A stretch of DNA of 64,000 nucleotides from Dasypus novemcinctus (GCF_030445035.2 NC_080673.1:35646365-35710364); one strand, 5' to 3'; shown: positions 46,894-59,084, counted from the first letter of the stretch. The notes: generated by a model from the letters alone, not told the origin. Numbers and translations: made by a program.

Positions 46894-47678
46894 CAGGGGT
46901 TCTTAACCTATTTTGTTCCATAGACCCCTTTGCCAGTCAGGTGAAAACCCCTTCTCAGAATGTAGTGGCAGATAGTTTTACTACACTCAACTAATGTTGG
47001 GTCTCACAACTACCATACTTTCAAAGTACGGATGAGCATAAGTGATTTTTTGAGCTATGCAAAACTGTAATATATGAAGTGAATATTATTGTAATTTATT
47101 GCATACATTCGTAAGAGAAGGATGGAAGTGATTTGGTTCACCTGATAGAGCATCCACCTACCACATGGGAGGTCCATGGTTTGATCCCTAGGGACTCCTA
47201 ACCAGTGTGGTGAGCTGGCCCACGTGCAGTGCTGAGGCATGCAAAAAGTGTCGTGCCACCCAGGGGTGGCCCCAGCATAGGGGAGCCCGACATGCAAGGA
47301 GTGTGCCCCGTAAGGAGAGGCACCCCACGTGAAAAAAAGCGGAGACTGCCCAGGAGTGGTGCTGCACACACAGAGAGCTAACGCAGCAAAATGACACAAC
47401 AAAAAGAGACACAGATTCCCAGTGCCACTGACAAGAATAGAAGCAGACAGAAGAACACACAGCGAATGGACAAGAGAGCAGACAACTGTGGGGGAGGGGA
47501 GGAAAGGGAGAGAAATAAATAAATCTTTTAAAAAAGGGAAGGAAATGCTAGATTTCAGTTAGAGGTCAGAGAAAATAAAGCTAATAAATTGATTTTTTAA
47601 AATCCAAGCTCACAGATCCCCTGAAATATTTTCACAGACCCCCCAAGGGGTCCATGGAGCCCTGGCTAAGAATCCCTG
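46894..47678. mobile_element. hAT-type non-autonomous DNA transposon, split by a SINE
   Basis: Imperfect terminal inverted repeats CAGGGGTTCTTAACC (left) and, reversed from the right end, CAGGGATTCTTAGCC. An 8-bp target duplication, CTCCAGGG (46886-46893) and CCCTAGGG (47679-47686), matches at six of eight bases, as expected for an old hAT insertion. Interrupted by a DAS-SINE at 47124-47535. No transposase frame. Confidence 0.8.
47124..47535 (+). repeat. DAS-SINE inside the hAT element
   Basis: + strand. The head 'ggaagtgatttggttcacc' is diverged; the B box reads 'ggtttgatccc'; then the GC-rich body, 'gacacaacaaaaagagac', and tail 'gagaaataaataaatctttt'. Imperfect flanks 'agagaaggat' and 'agggaaggaa'. 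Confidence 0.88.
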
Positions 47679-47925
47679 CCCTAGGGGTTCCTTGGCTTGT
47701 AGATGCATCTGCCTTTGTCCTCACATGGTGAGTTTCTATTTCTGTGTCTCCTGATTTTCCTTTTCTTAGAAGGAGTCCTATATTCTTGGATTAGTGGTCA
47801 CCCTAATCCAGTTTGACTTCATCTTAACTAATTCCATTTGAAATGACACTATTTCCAAATAAAGTCATAGTCATGGCACAGTGTATTAGGATGTGAACAC
47901 ATCTTTTGGTATAACACAATTCAAG

Positions 47926-48264
47926 GCGGCAGACTTGGCCCAGTGGTTAGGGCATCCTTCTACCACATGGGAGGTCGGCGGTTCAAACCCCGGGCCTCCT
48001 TGACCCATGTGCTGTGCCACACAGGGGAACCCCACGCGCAAGGAGTGTACCCCGTAAGGAGAGCCACCCAGCGCGAAAGAAAGTGCAGCCTGCCCAGGAA
48101 TGGTGCTGCACACACGGAGAACTGACACAACAAGATGACGCAACAAAAAAACACACAGATTCCCGTGCTGCTGACAACAACAGAAGCGGACAAAGAAGAC
48201 GCAGCAAATGGACACAGAGAACAGACAACCGGGGGGGAAGGGGAGGGGAGAGAAATTTAAAAAA
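47926..48264 (+). repeat. DAS-SINE with shortened body
   Basis: + strand. A box in 'acttggcccagtggttaggg', B box 'ggttcaaacccc'. About 70 bases of the middle are missing after 'ccttgacccatgtg'. Exact 13-bp target duplication AACACAATTCAAG at 47913-47925 and 48265-48277. Inserted in the end of the MaLR-like LTR. Confidence 0.93.
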
Positions 48265-48277
48265 AACACAATTCAAG

Positions 48278-49320
48278 TTAGATTTATTAATATGGTATTT
48301 ATTTTCAGTTAGATTTTTGATATTAGAGAGATTATTGCAGTCAAAAACCAAGGGGAAATACATAAAGTGTTTCCTTTTGAAAACGTGATGCTTTATAGTA
48401 TTTATGTATTAATTTTGGTCATATATTTTTCAGATAAGCAATATCCTGATAATTTTTACTTTAAACATGTTATGTTACTTGCAAATTATTAGAAGATTTA
48501 ATAGATTAATTTTAAATGAATGACAGAGTATTTCTTGTTACATTTTGTTTTCTAATAATATAGTTTTAATGTTTTATAAAATTAAATATACAAAAATGGA
48601 AATATAAAAATAAAACTTTATTGAAATCAATTATGCATCATGCCCAAGTTCTTCTTCCTTCATTCTTCTTTCATTCCTTTCCTTCTTCCTTTTTTTCCTC
48701 CCTTCCTGTCTATTTTCTTTCTTTCCTCTCTCCCTTACTTCCCCCTCCTTTTCTCCTTTTTCTTCCTTTCTTCCTTTATTCACTCTTTCTTCCTCTTTTC
48801 TTTTTTCCTTCCCTCCATCAATCAATCTTGCAACAAAATTTTATTGAGCATCTTCTGTAGACCAGACTGTGTGGTCTGTGCTGGGAATTACATTTAAAAA
48901 TGACTCATTGTCTCTGGTATGCAGGGGCCCATAGTCTACTGGAAAATATATCTCTCTAAAAGGAAATGGTTCACCATAGTTACTTGTAGTGGAAATCTGT
49001 CATTTATTGCCGATTCATTGCCCCTCTCATTCTGATAAAAGTACACCAATTCATTTTTGGAAATATCCCTTCTCTATCTAAGTCTTAAGTTTTCATTAAA
49101 AATGATATCAGGAACAGATCCAAGGATTGACACTGCTAATTCTATTTCCATGGCAAAAGTAATTGGTATGCAACCCAATTGGAGTCAATAAATACAAGGT
49201 TACATTTCCTGGGGATTCAAGAAAGTAGGATACCCTTTCTTTCACTAGAAATAGTGGTCTCAGTATGGGAGGCTTAACATTTTCATAGCCATATTTCTGC
49301 CTTGGTTGGAGTCAAACTGA
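48278..49320. other. Intergenic with pyrimidine tract and L2 piece
   Basis: A CT-rich low-complexity tract covers about 48648-48815, and an antisense L2 3' end ('ttttattgagcatcttctgt') lies at about 48836-48950. Otherwise unique. The two 79-85-residue frames over the tract are composition artefacts. Confidence 0.6.
48648..48815. repeat. Polypyrimidine low-complexity tract
   Basis: TTCC/TTCT-rich stretch, almost without purines apart from occasional A. Confidence 0.85.
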
Positions 49321-49324
49321 GGAT

Positions 49325-51050
49325 GAAGCCGCAAAATGTACCAGAGACCTAAATATAAAAACTAGAACCATAAAACTCATAGAAGAAAATGTAGGGAAAC
49401 ATCCTCAAGGGCTGGTGGTGAATTGTGGTTTCTTACACCTTACACTCAAAGCATAAGCAACAAAAGAAAAGAATAGACAAATGGGACCGCCTCAAAATTA
49501 AACACTTTTGCATTTCAAAGGACTTTGTCAAGAAGGTGGAAAGGCAGCCTGTTCAATGGGAGAAAGTATTTGGTAACCACATACCAGATAAGGGTTTGAT
49601 TTCCACTTTATATAAAAAGATCATATGACTCAATGATAAAAAGGCAAGCAATCCAATTAAAAAATGAACAAAAGACTTAAACAGACATTTTTTTCCAAAG
49701 AGGAATCACAAATGGCCAAAAAAGCACATGAAAATATGTTCAATATCACTAGTTACTAGGGAAAGGAGAATCAAAAGTACAATAAGATATCTTTCACACC
49801 TTGTAGAACAGCCGTTATTAAAAACAAAACCAGAAAACTACAAGTGATGGAGAGGATGTGGAGAAAAAGAAATTCTCTTTTACTGTTGGTGCAGCCTTTG
49901 TGGAAGACAGTTTTTCAGTTCCTTGAGAAGCTAAATAAAGACCTGTCATATGATCTAGCAATTCCTCTACTAGGAATATATTCAGAAGAACTGAAAACAG
50001 GGACACAAACTGACATTTGCATAATGATATTTATAGCAGCATTACAGCATTATTCACATTTGCCAAAAGATGGAAACAATCCAAGCGTCCATCAGCTGAT
50101 GAATGAATAAACAAAATGTGGTGTGTAAATATGATGGAATACTATGCCACTATAAGAAGAAATTCAATTGGGATACATTTGACATCATGGATGAACTTTA
50201 AGGACATTATTTTGAGTGCAGTAAGTCATACACAAAAGAACACATATTGTATGGTCTCACTAATATGAACTAAATACAATGAGTAAACAGATGGAGATAA
50301 AAATCTAAAGTATACTTTCCTAAGAGATAAGATGAGGGTGGAGAAAGCGTTCTGATGCTCAATGTATGTAGAATTCTTAATTAGGTTGATTGTAAATGTG
50401 TGGAAATGCATACTGTTGATGGTAACATGTTACACTGAGTATAACTAACACTGCTGATTTATAAAAGATTGTGACTAAAAGGGGCAGTCTAGGGATAAAA
50501 ATGTCAACTGAAGGAAAGCTATAGAATAATCTAGGGAATGTATAACATAGTGAACTTGGTGGTGGATGAGGATTTTGTTTTATAGTACAAATATAAGAAT
50601 GTTCTTCTATGAACTACAACAAATGCATGTCACCATTACAATGTATTAAGAATATGGGGATACATGGGAAAAATACAGTCAGTGTAACTCAATGGACTAT
50701 AATCAACAGCAATATTGTAATATTCTTGCATCAGTGGCAATGAAGGTACTGTATCAATGCTAAGTGTCAATAATAAAAGAGTATGGGGTTTTTTCTACTG
50801 GAGTAAGGGACATGTTCTAAAATTGACTGAAATGACGGTACAACTCCATGACAATTGTGAGAGCCACAAAATGTACCCTTTTGAGTATACAAGGCATGGA
50901 CTGTACAACAGAGTAAATTACCATGTACTGTGTACAAATATGAGAAAATTCTCTCCTGAGCTATGATAAATGTACATTACTAAATACATGATATTAATAA
51001 TAGGGTGGTTTATAGACACCAAATATAAGATGTGGACCTTAAAAAAAAAA
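49325..51050 (+). mobile_element. L1, end of ORF2 and 3' UTR, 5'-truncated
   Basis: 'aaccataaaactcatagaag' opens the ORF2 C-terminal part. The frame at 49844-50110 keeps the conserved AIPLLGIYSEE and IFIAAL motifs, but stops and frameshifts break it. The 3' UTR includes 'tattgtatggtctcactaat' (50246), 'aactcaatggactataatc' (50687) and 'tgtacattactaaat'-like, ending in a 10-A run at about 51041-51050. A different, older-looking L1 type from the 25.4 kb copy. Confidence 0.85.
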
Positions 51051-51138
51051 CAGTTAACATTTCTACACATAACTTAGCATGGTCCAATGGTGTCAACAAT
51101 TTACCAGTTCTAGTGAAGTGTAGAAACCTTACCTGTTT

Positions 51139-51550
51139 TTTTTTTTTTAAGATTTATTTATTTCTCTCCCCTCCCTCCCCCCACCCCCATTGTCTGCTCT
51201 CTGTCTGCTCTCTGTGTCCATTCGCTGCATTCCTCTGCAACCGCCTCCATCCCCACCAACTGCACCAGGAATCTGCATCTTTTCTTGTCACACCATCCTG
51301 TTGTGTCAGCCCTCTGCATTCCTGGGCAGGCTGCACTCTCCCTCTCACTGGGCGGCTCTCCCCATGGGGTGCACTCCCCATGCATGGGACTCCCCCACAC
51401 GGGGGATACCCCTGTGTGGCACAGCACTCCTTGTGAACATTAGCGCTGCTCGTGGGCCAGTTCCACACGGGTCAAGGAGGCCTGGGGTCTGAACTGTGCA
51501 CCTCCCATATGGCAGGCAGACGCTCTATCCACTGGGCCAAGTCTGCTTCC
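51139..51550 (-). repeat. DAS-SINE
   Basis: Minus strand, moderately diverged main-type copy: T-run, C-rich run, 'gggcaggctgcactctccc', head ending 'ccactgggccaagtctgctt'. Target-site duplication CTTACCTGTTT (51128-51138) and CTTACTTGTTT (51551-51561). Confidence 0.92.
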
Positions 51551-51774
51551 CTTACTTGTTTCAATGTCCCTTTACTTTCCCTCATTAATTATATAATTAT
51601 CATAAATATTTCCTCTATATACAATGAGACATTAGACATTGTTATACTTTTTGCCTCAGTCATTAAAAAATACTTTAGAAAACTCAGGAGAAGAAAAATC
51701 TATAGTGATTATCCATATTTTATTCTTTCCATTGTTCTGTCTTTCTAATGTTCCATGATTCCTTTTTTATAGCT

Positions 51775-53800
51775 TTCTTTCTGATTAGAGAATTTCCTTT
51801 AGTTATCTTTTAGGGTAGGTCTGCTGGCAACAGTCTCTTAGTTTTCCTCATCTAAGAATATTTTTATTTCCTCTTCATTTCTGAAGAATATTTTCACCAG
51901 ATATAGAATTCTACGTGGACAACTCTTTTCTTTGAGCACTTGAAAATGTTGTGTACTCTCCTTCTGGCTTCATGGTTCCTAATGAGAACTCCACTGCCAT
52001 TCCAATTGTTTTTACCCTATAGGTCATACATCATTTATCTCTGACTACTTTTAGGATATTTTTCTGTCTTTTTCCTGCACAAGTTTGACTATGATAAGCT
52101 TTGTCATGTATTTTCTTGGGTTTATCATGGTTGATGTTTATTCACCTTCTTGAATGCTTAGGTCTATTTCTTTTCCCCCCAATTCTGGAAGTTTTCAGCC
52201 ATAATTTCCTTGAATATGTTTTTGGCACCAACTTTTTTCTCCTATCTTTCTGGGACTCCAGTGACACAAACATTAGATCTTTTGTACCTCACATCCCAGA
52301 GACTTCATTTTTTTAGTTTAGTTTTTTTTTTGTTTTACATATAGTTTCATGGTTATTTCTATCATTCTATCATTTTAAAATTTCAGTTATTGCTTTTTTC
52401 AATTCTAAAATTTCAATAGATTATTTATATCTTCTATTTATTTGATAAAACTTTGTAACTCTGCATTTACTTCAAGCATGTTCATAATTGCTATGGAAGC
52501 ATTCTTATGAAGTATTTTTAAAATCCTTGCCAAATAATCCTAACATCTGTGTCATCTCAGTGTTGGCATCAGTTAATTGTCTTTTCTCATTCAAGTAGAA
52601 TTCTTTCTGGTTCTTGGTATGATAAGTGATTTTTAATTGAAACCTGGATGTTTTGAGTATTATGCTATGAGACTCTGGAACATATTTAGATCTTATATTT
52701 TAGTTAAATATTGTATTTTGGTTGTCCTCCCGCGACACCTCTCTGGTGGGGAAAGGAAGCCTTGCCTCAGCACTGCCAGACTATTATGGAAGGTTAGGTT
52801 CTCCACTCAGCCTCCCCTGAAACCTGGGGATTCAGGGGCTTCTTGATATTTCAATGGGAGTTTCGGCTTCCCACTGGGTCTCTATTGATATACCTTTGCT
52901 CAGACAGGGAGGGGTGCTTCGCTCTTACTCTTCACTTTGCCTTCTCTGATACCATGGGCTTGGTCTCTGTCATGTTTTTCCAGGGCTGCTATAACAAGAT
53001 ATCCAAAATTGGTTGGCTTAGACAACAAGAATTGATTGGGTCATGGTAGAGAAGCAAGATGTCCAAACTCAATGTATCAGTAGGTCATGATTTTTCCAAG
53101 GTCTGTAGCCTTCTGGTGGTGGCTTGCCAGCAATAATCTCAGTCTCTATTACCTAGGGACCCATCTCTTTCTGTCTCCTCCTTTGGCTTGTACTTCCATG
53201 TCCAAACTTCCTTGCTTATAAGGACCTTAGTTATACAGGATTAAAGGCCACCCTGATTCAATTTGGCCACATCTAAACATGATCTTTGAAGTTCTTACTG
53301 ATTCCTGTACACCACCTGGTGAGGATAAGGAGGATGCTCATTACTGCTGGGTGGGGGTGGAAGTCCAAGCTCCCCACTCAGGTCTTCTCTGACATCAACC
53401 CAAAGGGGAAGGAAACCTCATTATAGTCTGAGAAGGGTGGAAATATAGGCTCTTTATTTGAACTTTGCTAATAGGCATAGAGATAGAGTCAAGGTTTTTT
53501 CTCAGGTTTTTGGCCGCAGTCAAGCCAAAAGTTTCTTGTCTTTTTAGACTGCTACTTCCCCAGTCCTTTGGATAGTGAGACTGTTTTTGTTTACACCTAT
53601 TAGTGTTTCCAAGTTGTTACCTTCTCTGCTACCTCATGTATCCAGCCTAGGGTATATGTGGCCCACAGTAAATCAAGGCACTCACCACTGTGTGTGTGGC
53701 TCCTTAGATAGAGAGTTCCCTAGCCAATCCGCCTTCTCTCCATCTTTCAGAGGCTTCTTATGTTTGTTATGCTTGTTGTATGTATAGCATCCAGGGGGAT
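51775..53800 (-). mobile_element. Antisense HAL1 (half-L1), interrupted by an LTR
   Basis: On +: 'tagggtaggtctgctggcaac', 'gaatattttcaccagatatag', 'tctatttcttttcccc...ggaagttttcagccataattt', 'ctttctgggactccagtgac'. This is the reversed ORF1 region of HAL1, an L1 relative that carries only ORF1. GC-richer 5' parts continue at 52720-52970 and 53300 on. The right edge is uncertain. No intact frame. Confidence 0.7.
52970..53300 (-). mobile_element. MaLR-like LTR fragment inside HAL1
   Basis: 'ccagggctgctataacaagat', 'ggttggcttagacaacaag', 'ccttgcttataaggacc' and 'ccaccctgattcaatttggcc' are reversed MLT1-group LTR landmarks. Confidence 0.65.
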
Positions 53801-54338
53801 GAACTGTACTTAGTGGCAAGAAGAAGGAAAAGTACATTTTCTCTATCATTTCCAAAGCAGAAGTCTAGAATAATTTATTAAAAATAAAAATGATAGTTTT
53901 TAAAATTAATTATTCAATCATGATTACTACACTATTTCTTCTCACTTTTATGTCATTATTACTAAAATACAAATAGTTACCTAATATATTTATTATAATT
54001 TTCAGAATCAATATAGACCATTTAATCAAAGGAACTAATGGCAGTTGATCTGTAATACTTTATTTTAATGGACTGAAAAAAAAGTTGGTGGTTGCTTTTG
54101 AAGCATCTCTATTTGTGGTAATGTTTGACTTTATTTTAAGTTCCTTAATACTCCCTTCAAATAGTGATTTACAAGGAGTCCATCTCCATTCCATCCCATA
54201 TTGATCTGAGACTCTAAGAAATAGCTTCCAATACTCAACCTAGAGCCCCTTCCAGAATACTGCATTGTATTAATAGTAGTGTTTAATTCATTCTGAGAAG
54301 TGATACCTATAGAGCTATTTCAGCTCTTTGTAAGTTTT
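53801..54338. other. Intergenic, nothing recognised
   Basis: Unique AT-rich sequence; no gene or repeat identified. Confidence 0.5.
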
Positions 54339-54349
54339 GACGTCTTCTT

Positions 54350-54724
54350 TTTTTTTTTTTTTTAAAGATTTATTTATTTATTTAATTTCCCCCCCTCCCC
54401 CGGTTGTCTGTTTTCTGTGTCTTTTTGCTGCGTCTTGTTTCTTTGTCCGCTTCTGTTGTCGTCAGCGGCACGGGAAGTGTGGGCGGCGCCATTCCTGGGC
54501 AGGCTGCTTTTTCTTTTCACGCTGGGCGGCTTTCCTCACGGGCGCACTCCTTGCGCGTGGGGCTCCCCCACGCGGGGGACACCCTTGTGTGGCACGGCAC
54601 TCCTTGCGCGCATCAGCACTGTGCATGGCCAGCTCCACACGGGTCAAGGAGGCCCGGGGCTTGAACCGCGGACCTCCCATATGGTAGACGGACGCCCTAA
54701 CCACTGGGCCAAAGTCCGTTTCCC
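54350..54724 (-). repeat. DAS-SINE, short subfamily (internal deletion)
   Basis: Very little diverged. Same internal deletion as 29674-30072 ('cacgggaagtgtgggcgg' at about 54468-54485). Exact 11-bp target duplication GACGTCTTCTT at 54339-54349 and 54725-54735. Head 'ccactgggccaaagtccgtt', B box 'cttgaaccgc' region. Confidence 0.95.
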
Positions 54725-54735
54725 GACGTCTTCTT

Positions 54736-55837
54736 ATTCTTCTCTATATTCTAACAGTTTATTTAATGTCCTAATTCCTTTCAAATTATTCTCACAAATT
54801 GAGCATATAAAATGCAGTCTGTCAAAGACTAAAGCTATAACTCAGCCAAGAGTAAGTTGGCACTGATATGAGTGTGGCCTCAGCAGGTAAACACTAAGGG
54901 TCATAAAATGGAGAATCATTTAAGAAACAAATGGAAAGGCTTGCAATACAATACTGATTATTGTATTGTATTTGGAGAAAATGTCTGCATGCTTCATTTT
55001 CAGATGATTTTTTTCTACCATTGCATGTTGGCTTTCAAGGAACAAGTTTATACATTTGCATTTGCGTTTTATTTTATTTTTACTACCAGAGTGGAATAGT
55101 CTTTTAGGTAAGCTGAGACTTTTAATTTTCCAGCAATCTGAACCTGTTTCCTGTTATGAATGTTATAGTAAGCTGTTTACCAGAAACTAAGCTCCCATAA
55201 GATTTTCTGATAAATGCAGACATGTAAAAAGAAAGGAATGTACCATATTTGGTGAAGGTGATAAAGGTGGGAGCAAATCCAATAATTTGTTTCTTAAAAA
55301 GTGTTTTAATAAGAAAGTTATTTTCCTTGGTGTTGGATTCCATTAAAATGTGGTTGTCAATTCTCCAGAGAATTATTGTAAAATCCTAGCTAAATATTAC
55401 AGAATACTTATTCACCAAAGATATAATGATAGCCCATCATGGGCAAAGCATTGTGTTAGGTACTGAGTGGGGTAGGAGTACAGACATAAAAAGAAATGAC
55501 CCATACTTACTGCACTGTTTTCAAGAAAATACTGTATCTGGTTCAAGAGGCAAGGCATCAACTCATGACCATAATGATAAAAGACATTTGAAAAATGTCA
55601 AATGAATTGTAAGAAATTGACAAATGTTGGAAAGTCTGCTGTGTGAAATGGTGAGGTAAGCTTCTAAGAAGAAACAAAATTGAGTGGGAGGTGAGGGTGA
55701 AAGAGGGAAAGGAAAGCAGCAGAAGCAATGGCAGCAATGTTTAGGAAGTGATAAAACACAAAGCACCTATGTGGCCAAAGACTAAGAACAGGAACAGTAA
55801 AGGATACTGCTGGATAACAGAAATCAAGAAAGAAAGA
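54736..55837. other. Intergenic; possible antisense L2 piece near 55410-55530
   Basis: 'gggcaaagcattgtgttaggtactgag' (55442) resembles the reversed L2 end. Otherwise unique, no gene. Confidence 0.5.
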
Positions 55838-56262
55838 GGGGAAGCAGACTTAGCCCAATGGATAGGACCTCTGCCTACCACATGGGAGGTCTACGGTTCA
55901 AACCCCAGGCCTCCTTGACCCGTGTGGAGCTGGCCCATGTGCAGTGCTGATGCGCACAAGGAGTGCCCTGCCATGCAGGGGTGTCCCCCATGTAGGGGAG
56001 CCCCACACGCACAAGGAGTGTGCCCCATAAGGAGAACCACCCAGTGTGAAAGAAAGTGCAGCCTGCCCAAGAATGGCACAGCACACAGGGAGAGCTGACA
56101 CAACAAGATGACACAACAAAAAGAAACACAGATTTCTGGTGCCGTTGATAAGGAAAGAAGTGGTCACAGAAGAACACACAGTGAATGGACACAGAGAGCA
56201 GACAACTGGGGGGTGGGGGCGGAAAAGGGGAGAGAAATAAATAAAAAATAAAAATAAAGGAA
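55838..56262 (+). repeat. DAS-SINE
   Basis: + strand main type: 'gaagcagacttagcccaatgg' (A box), 'ggttcaaacccc' (B box), body, 'gacacaacaaaaagaaacac'-like, tail 'gagaaataaataaaaaataa'. Target duplication not clear in the AAAG-rich flanks. Confidence 0.92.
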
Positions 56263-57095
56263 ACACTACTTTTTTTGTGAAGGGGCGGAATGATGGGAAA
56301 AGTGACTTAGAGTCAGATTTCATACTCTGACAAGTTTGAAAATATGGTAAAGGAGTTTCTACATTATCTGTAGATTATCACAATGCTTGATACATTGAGG
56401 TAAAAGACAAATATTGGATTAAAATGATATTTTAAGTGGTTACATTCTTCAGAGGAGTTACCTTCTATATTAGAAAGACAAGAGAGATTAGAGGAAGAGA
56501 CACCAATTAAAAATTAATATGACAAAACATCCAAAGCCCAGCAAAACTAGAGGTAGCAGTAGGAAAAAAAGGAGAAATATAGATGTAAAAAATGGGCCAA
56601 AAGATATGGGGTTCTAAAGGGATGCATGAGGGAAAGGTGGAAGGAGCAGAGGCATGGCTAGGCATCAAGGACTATAAGGACTGTAATCTACAAGGACTCT
56701 CAACCTCTTTTGTAGCTATTGTTGGAAGCCAATTTATAAATTTTTAAATTGATGAAAAATACAAATCATTTTTCTTAGAATATTTATTCAAGAAATTTGT
56801 CAATGAAAAGGAGAGAAATAATGAGAGTCCAGTGAATATATTTTTTGTTAAGGGGAGGGAGTCACATGAAGCAGAGTGGAGTGAGCTGCTTGATGGAATT
56901 AATTAAGGCTACAGAATGGAGGCGGTGGAGTCAGGAGGAGAGAATCAAGGCATGTGGCAGAAGTATCCTGGCTTAGACAGAATGGATAGGATGGAGGGCA
57001 GAGACGGTCACTGGAAAGTAACATCTCACCTTCTTTCTCTCTAGATAGGAGAAAATCAATAGCGGGTGGGTGTGAGGACATAGCTTTATGAGACC
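56263..57095. other. Intergenic, nothing recognised
   Basis: Purine-rich unique sequence; no gene or repeat identified. Confidence 0.5.
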
Positions 57096-57099
57096 ACTG

Positions 57100-57335
57100 T
57101 GTAATAGTTAGTATTTGGATTTGGAAGTGGGACAGAAATGAGGTTGCATTCAGTTTCCTCCTTACTAGGTCTGTGACTTTAGGCAAAGTACTTATCTTTC
57201 AACATTTCAGAGGTTTCTTAATGGGAATACTCATAGTACCTCTCTGTTTGGTTTACTGTAGAGAAAAAATAAAAATAAAAATGATAAATCATGTAGAGCA
57301 TTAGTATGCTATCTGACAATCCAATAAATATTCTT
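57100..57335 (+). repeat. MIR element
   Basis: 'taggtctgtgactttaggcaaagtactt' (57166) and 'tcatagtacctctctg' are MIR core motifs, with 'aatcatgtagagcatt' toward the 3' end. Confidence 0.8.
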
Positions 57336-57992
57336 ACTGATGTTGTTATTTGGGTATTTCATTAAGGGGGAGATGGGCTCATGCAATTCTCTACATACAG
57401 AAGTGGATAGGTAATTCAGCAATTTCTGCCAGTTTGCTTTAATAGGCCCTCAGGGCTCTTCCAAGAACATTAATCCACCTAGATGACATTTTGTTTTAAT
57501 AGGGAGGAAAAAATGGAGAAGAAAGGAAGAGGGGTTTTCCAGATCCTCAATTAACACTACATAAATGAACATTTACTTTGCCTCTCTGTACATAAACTGA
57601 TCCCATTCTGTACTTCATTTGTAATAGGATTTACCAAAAATTTTCTCATGAGTCTCTCCTAGTTAAAGACATATTTAATAGTATGTTTAGTTTTAAATCC
57701 TTTCTAAATTCTCCTAAAGTCTCAAAACACTTGTCAGGTAAGGTGTGGGAATAGAATTTGGCCCTGTTAAGCACAGAGCTGAATTCCTGTCACTTTCTTT
57801 GTCTTCTCTGATTTGGATTTCTGAAAAACACACACTTAGAAGCCTAGACCTGTGGAATGCACTGATGCCATAGGACAGAATTCTTTAGAAAATTCTAACT
57901 TTAAATGATTAAGCCAGAAACTGATGTGTGAATTTGGTTTATTATCTCTTGGTTCAGGATTATTATTAAATCAAAGACAAAGATTATTTGTG
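57336..57992. other. Intergenic, nothing recognised
   Basis: Unique sequence; no gene or repeat identified. Confidence 0.5.
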
Positions 57993-58007
57993 AGAAAGAA
58001 ATATTTG

Positions 58008-58419
58008 GGAAGCGAACTTGGCCCAATGGATAGGGCATCTGCCTGCCACTTGGAAGGTCTGTGGTTCAAACCCCGGGCCTCCTTGACCCATGTGGAGCTG
58101 GCCCACGCGCAGTGCTGATGTGCGCGAGGAGTGCCCTGTCATGCAGGGGTGTCCCCCGAGTAGGCGAGCCCCACCCATAAGGAGGGCTGCCCAGTGCGAA
58201 AGAAAGTGCAGCCTCCACAGGAATGGCGCCACACACACAGAGAGCTGACACAACAAGATGGCACAACAAAAAGAAACACAGATTCCTGGTGCCACTGATA
58301 ATGATAGAAGCGGTCACAGAAGGACACACAGTGAATGGACACAAAGAGCAGACAACGGGGGCGGGGGGCAGGGAGGGAAGGGGAGAAAAATAAATAAAAA
58401 ATAAATCTTAAAAAAAAAT
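58008..58419 (+). repeat. DAS-SINE
   Basis: + strand main type: 'gggaagcgaacttggcccaa' head, B box 'ggttcaaacccc', tail 'aaataaatcttaaaaaaaa'. Target-site duplication of 15 bases, AGAAAGAAATATTTG, at 57993-58007 and 58420-58434. Confidence 0.95.
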
Positions 58420-58466
58420 AGAAAGAAATATTTGCCAGAATTGGTAAGTTTTGAACCTCTTTCATG

Positions 58467-59043
58467 TGTAGCAGGGAGACATGTAAAACAACAGCTTCCC
58501 GCCAAACTAAGAGGGATATATCAGATCAAAGAAAGACCTGGACAAGTCCAGCTTGGTGAGTAAGTGAGCATTTAATAGGGGGTTTATGAGGGACCTTGCC
58601 TCGATGGTTGGAGAGTCTGAATCTGGTTGTGGCATAAATCCTCCTCTTTGGCAGCAGGAGGACAGTGATTCCAAGGCTCAGGTCTGCACTTCCCACAAAG
58701 CAAGAGAGGTCTTTTATACTCCATGTCTACTTGTGGATAGGGAGGGCACATGAGCGGGGAGCATGATTAAAAATTGCAGTGTTTAGGACAGATAATCATG
58801 GAATGGACATTGACAATATTTCTCAGAAGGACAGAAGTTACAATTTCATTGTAACTGTAAAATGATCATTCACAATGTTTGTCAGTAGGATTGAAGTTAC
58901 ATCTTTACACAATAATTACATAAGGGATATATATATGATATGAAGGTAGTCAAGCAGTTGACAGAACAGATTATTCTTAGAGTTTCCTGAGAGAGAAGTT
59001 TAAGCATAGAAGATTTACTTCTCAGTCTTGGGTTCACACACAG
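58467..59043 (-). mobile_element. Probable antisense solo ERV LTR
   Basis: Read on minus: starts TGTGTGTGAACCC, has a TATA box TATAAAAG (58711-58718), an ATTAAA polyadenylation signal (58571-58576) about 140 bases further, and ends CCCTGCTACA. The U5 end resembles that of the LTR at 845-1145. Exact edges and target duplication are unclear. Confidence 0.6.
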
Positions 59044-59084
59044 TTATTTCTCAAGGCTTACTGTGTACTACTAAGAAATGAAAT

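Larger units (their letters stand above)
46715..47925 (-). mobile_element. Antisense MaLR-like LTR, split by a hAT transposon
   Basis: Left part 46715-46885 ('aaacttggtggcttaaaacag', 'agaggttagaagtctaaagtc'). Right part 47687-47925 ('ccttggcttgtagatgcatc', 'tcaccctaatccagtttgac', 'atttccaaataaagtcat', 'acacatcttttggtataacac'). Read together they form one reversed MLT1-group-type LTR. The hAT element fills the gap, and a SINE is inserted at the right end. Confidence 0.75.

Noticed and set aside
48621..48897. 79-85-residue frames rich in Phe, Ser and Pro
   Set aside because: They come from a polypyrimidine tract; low-complexity translation only.
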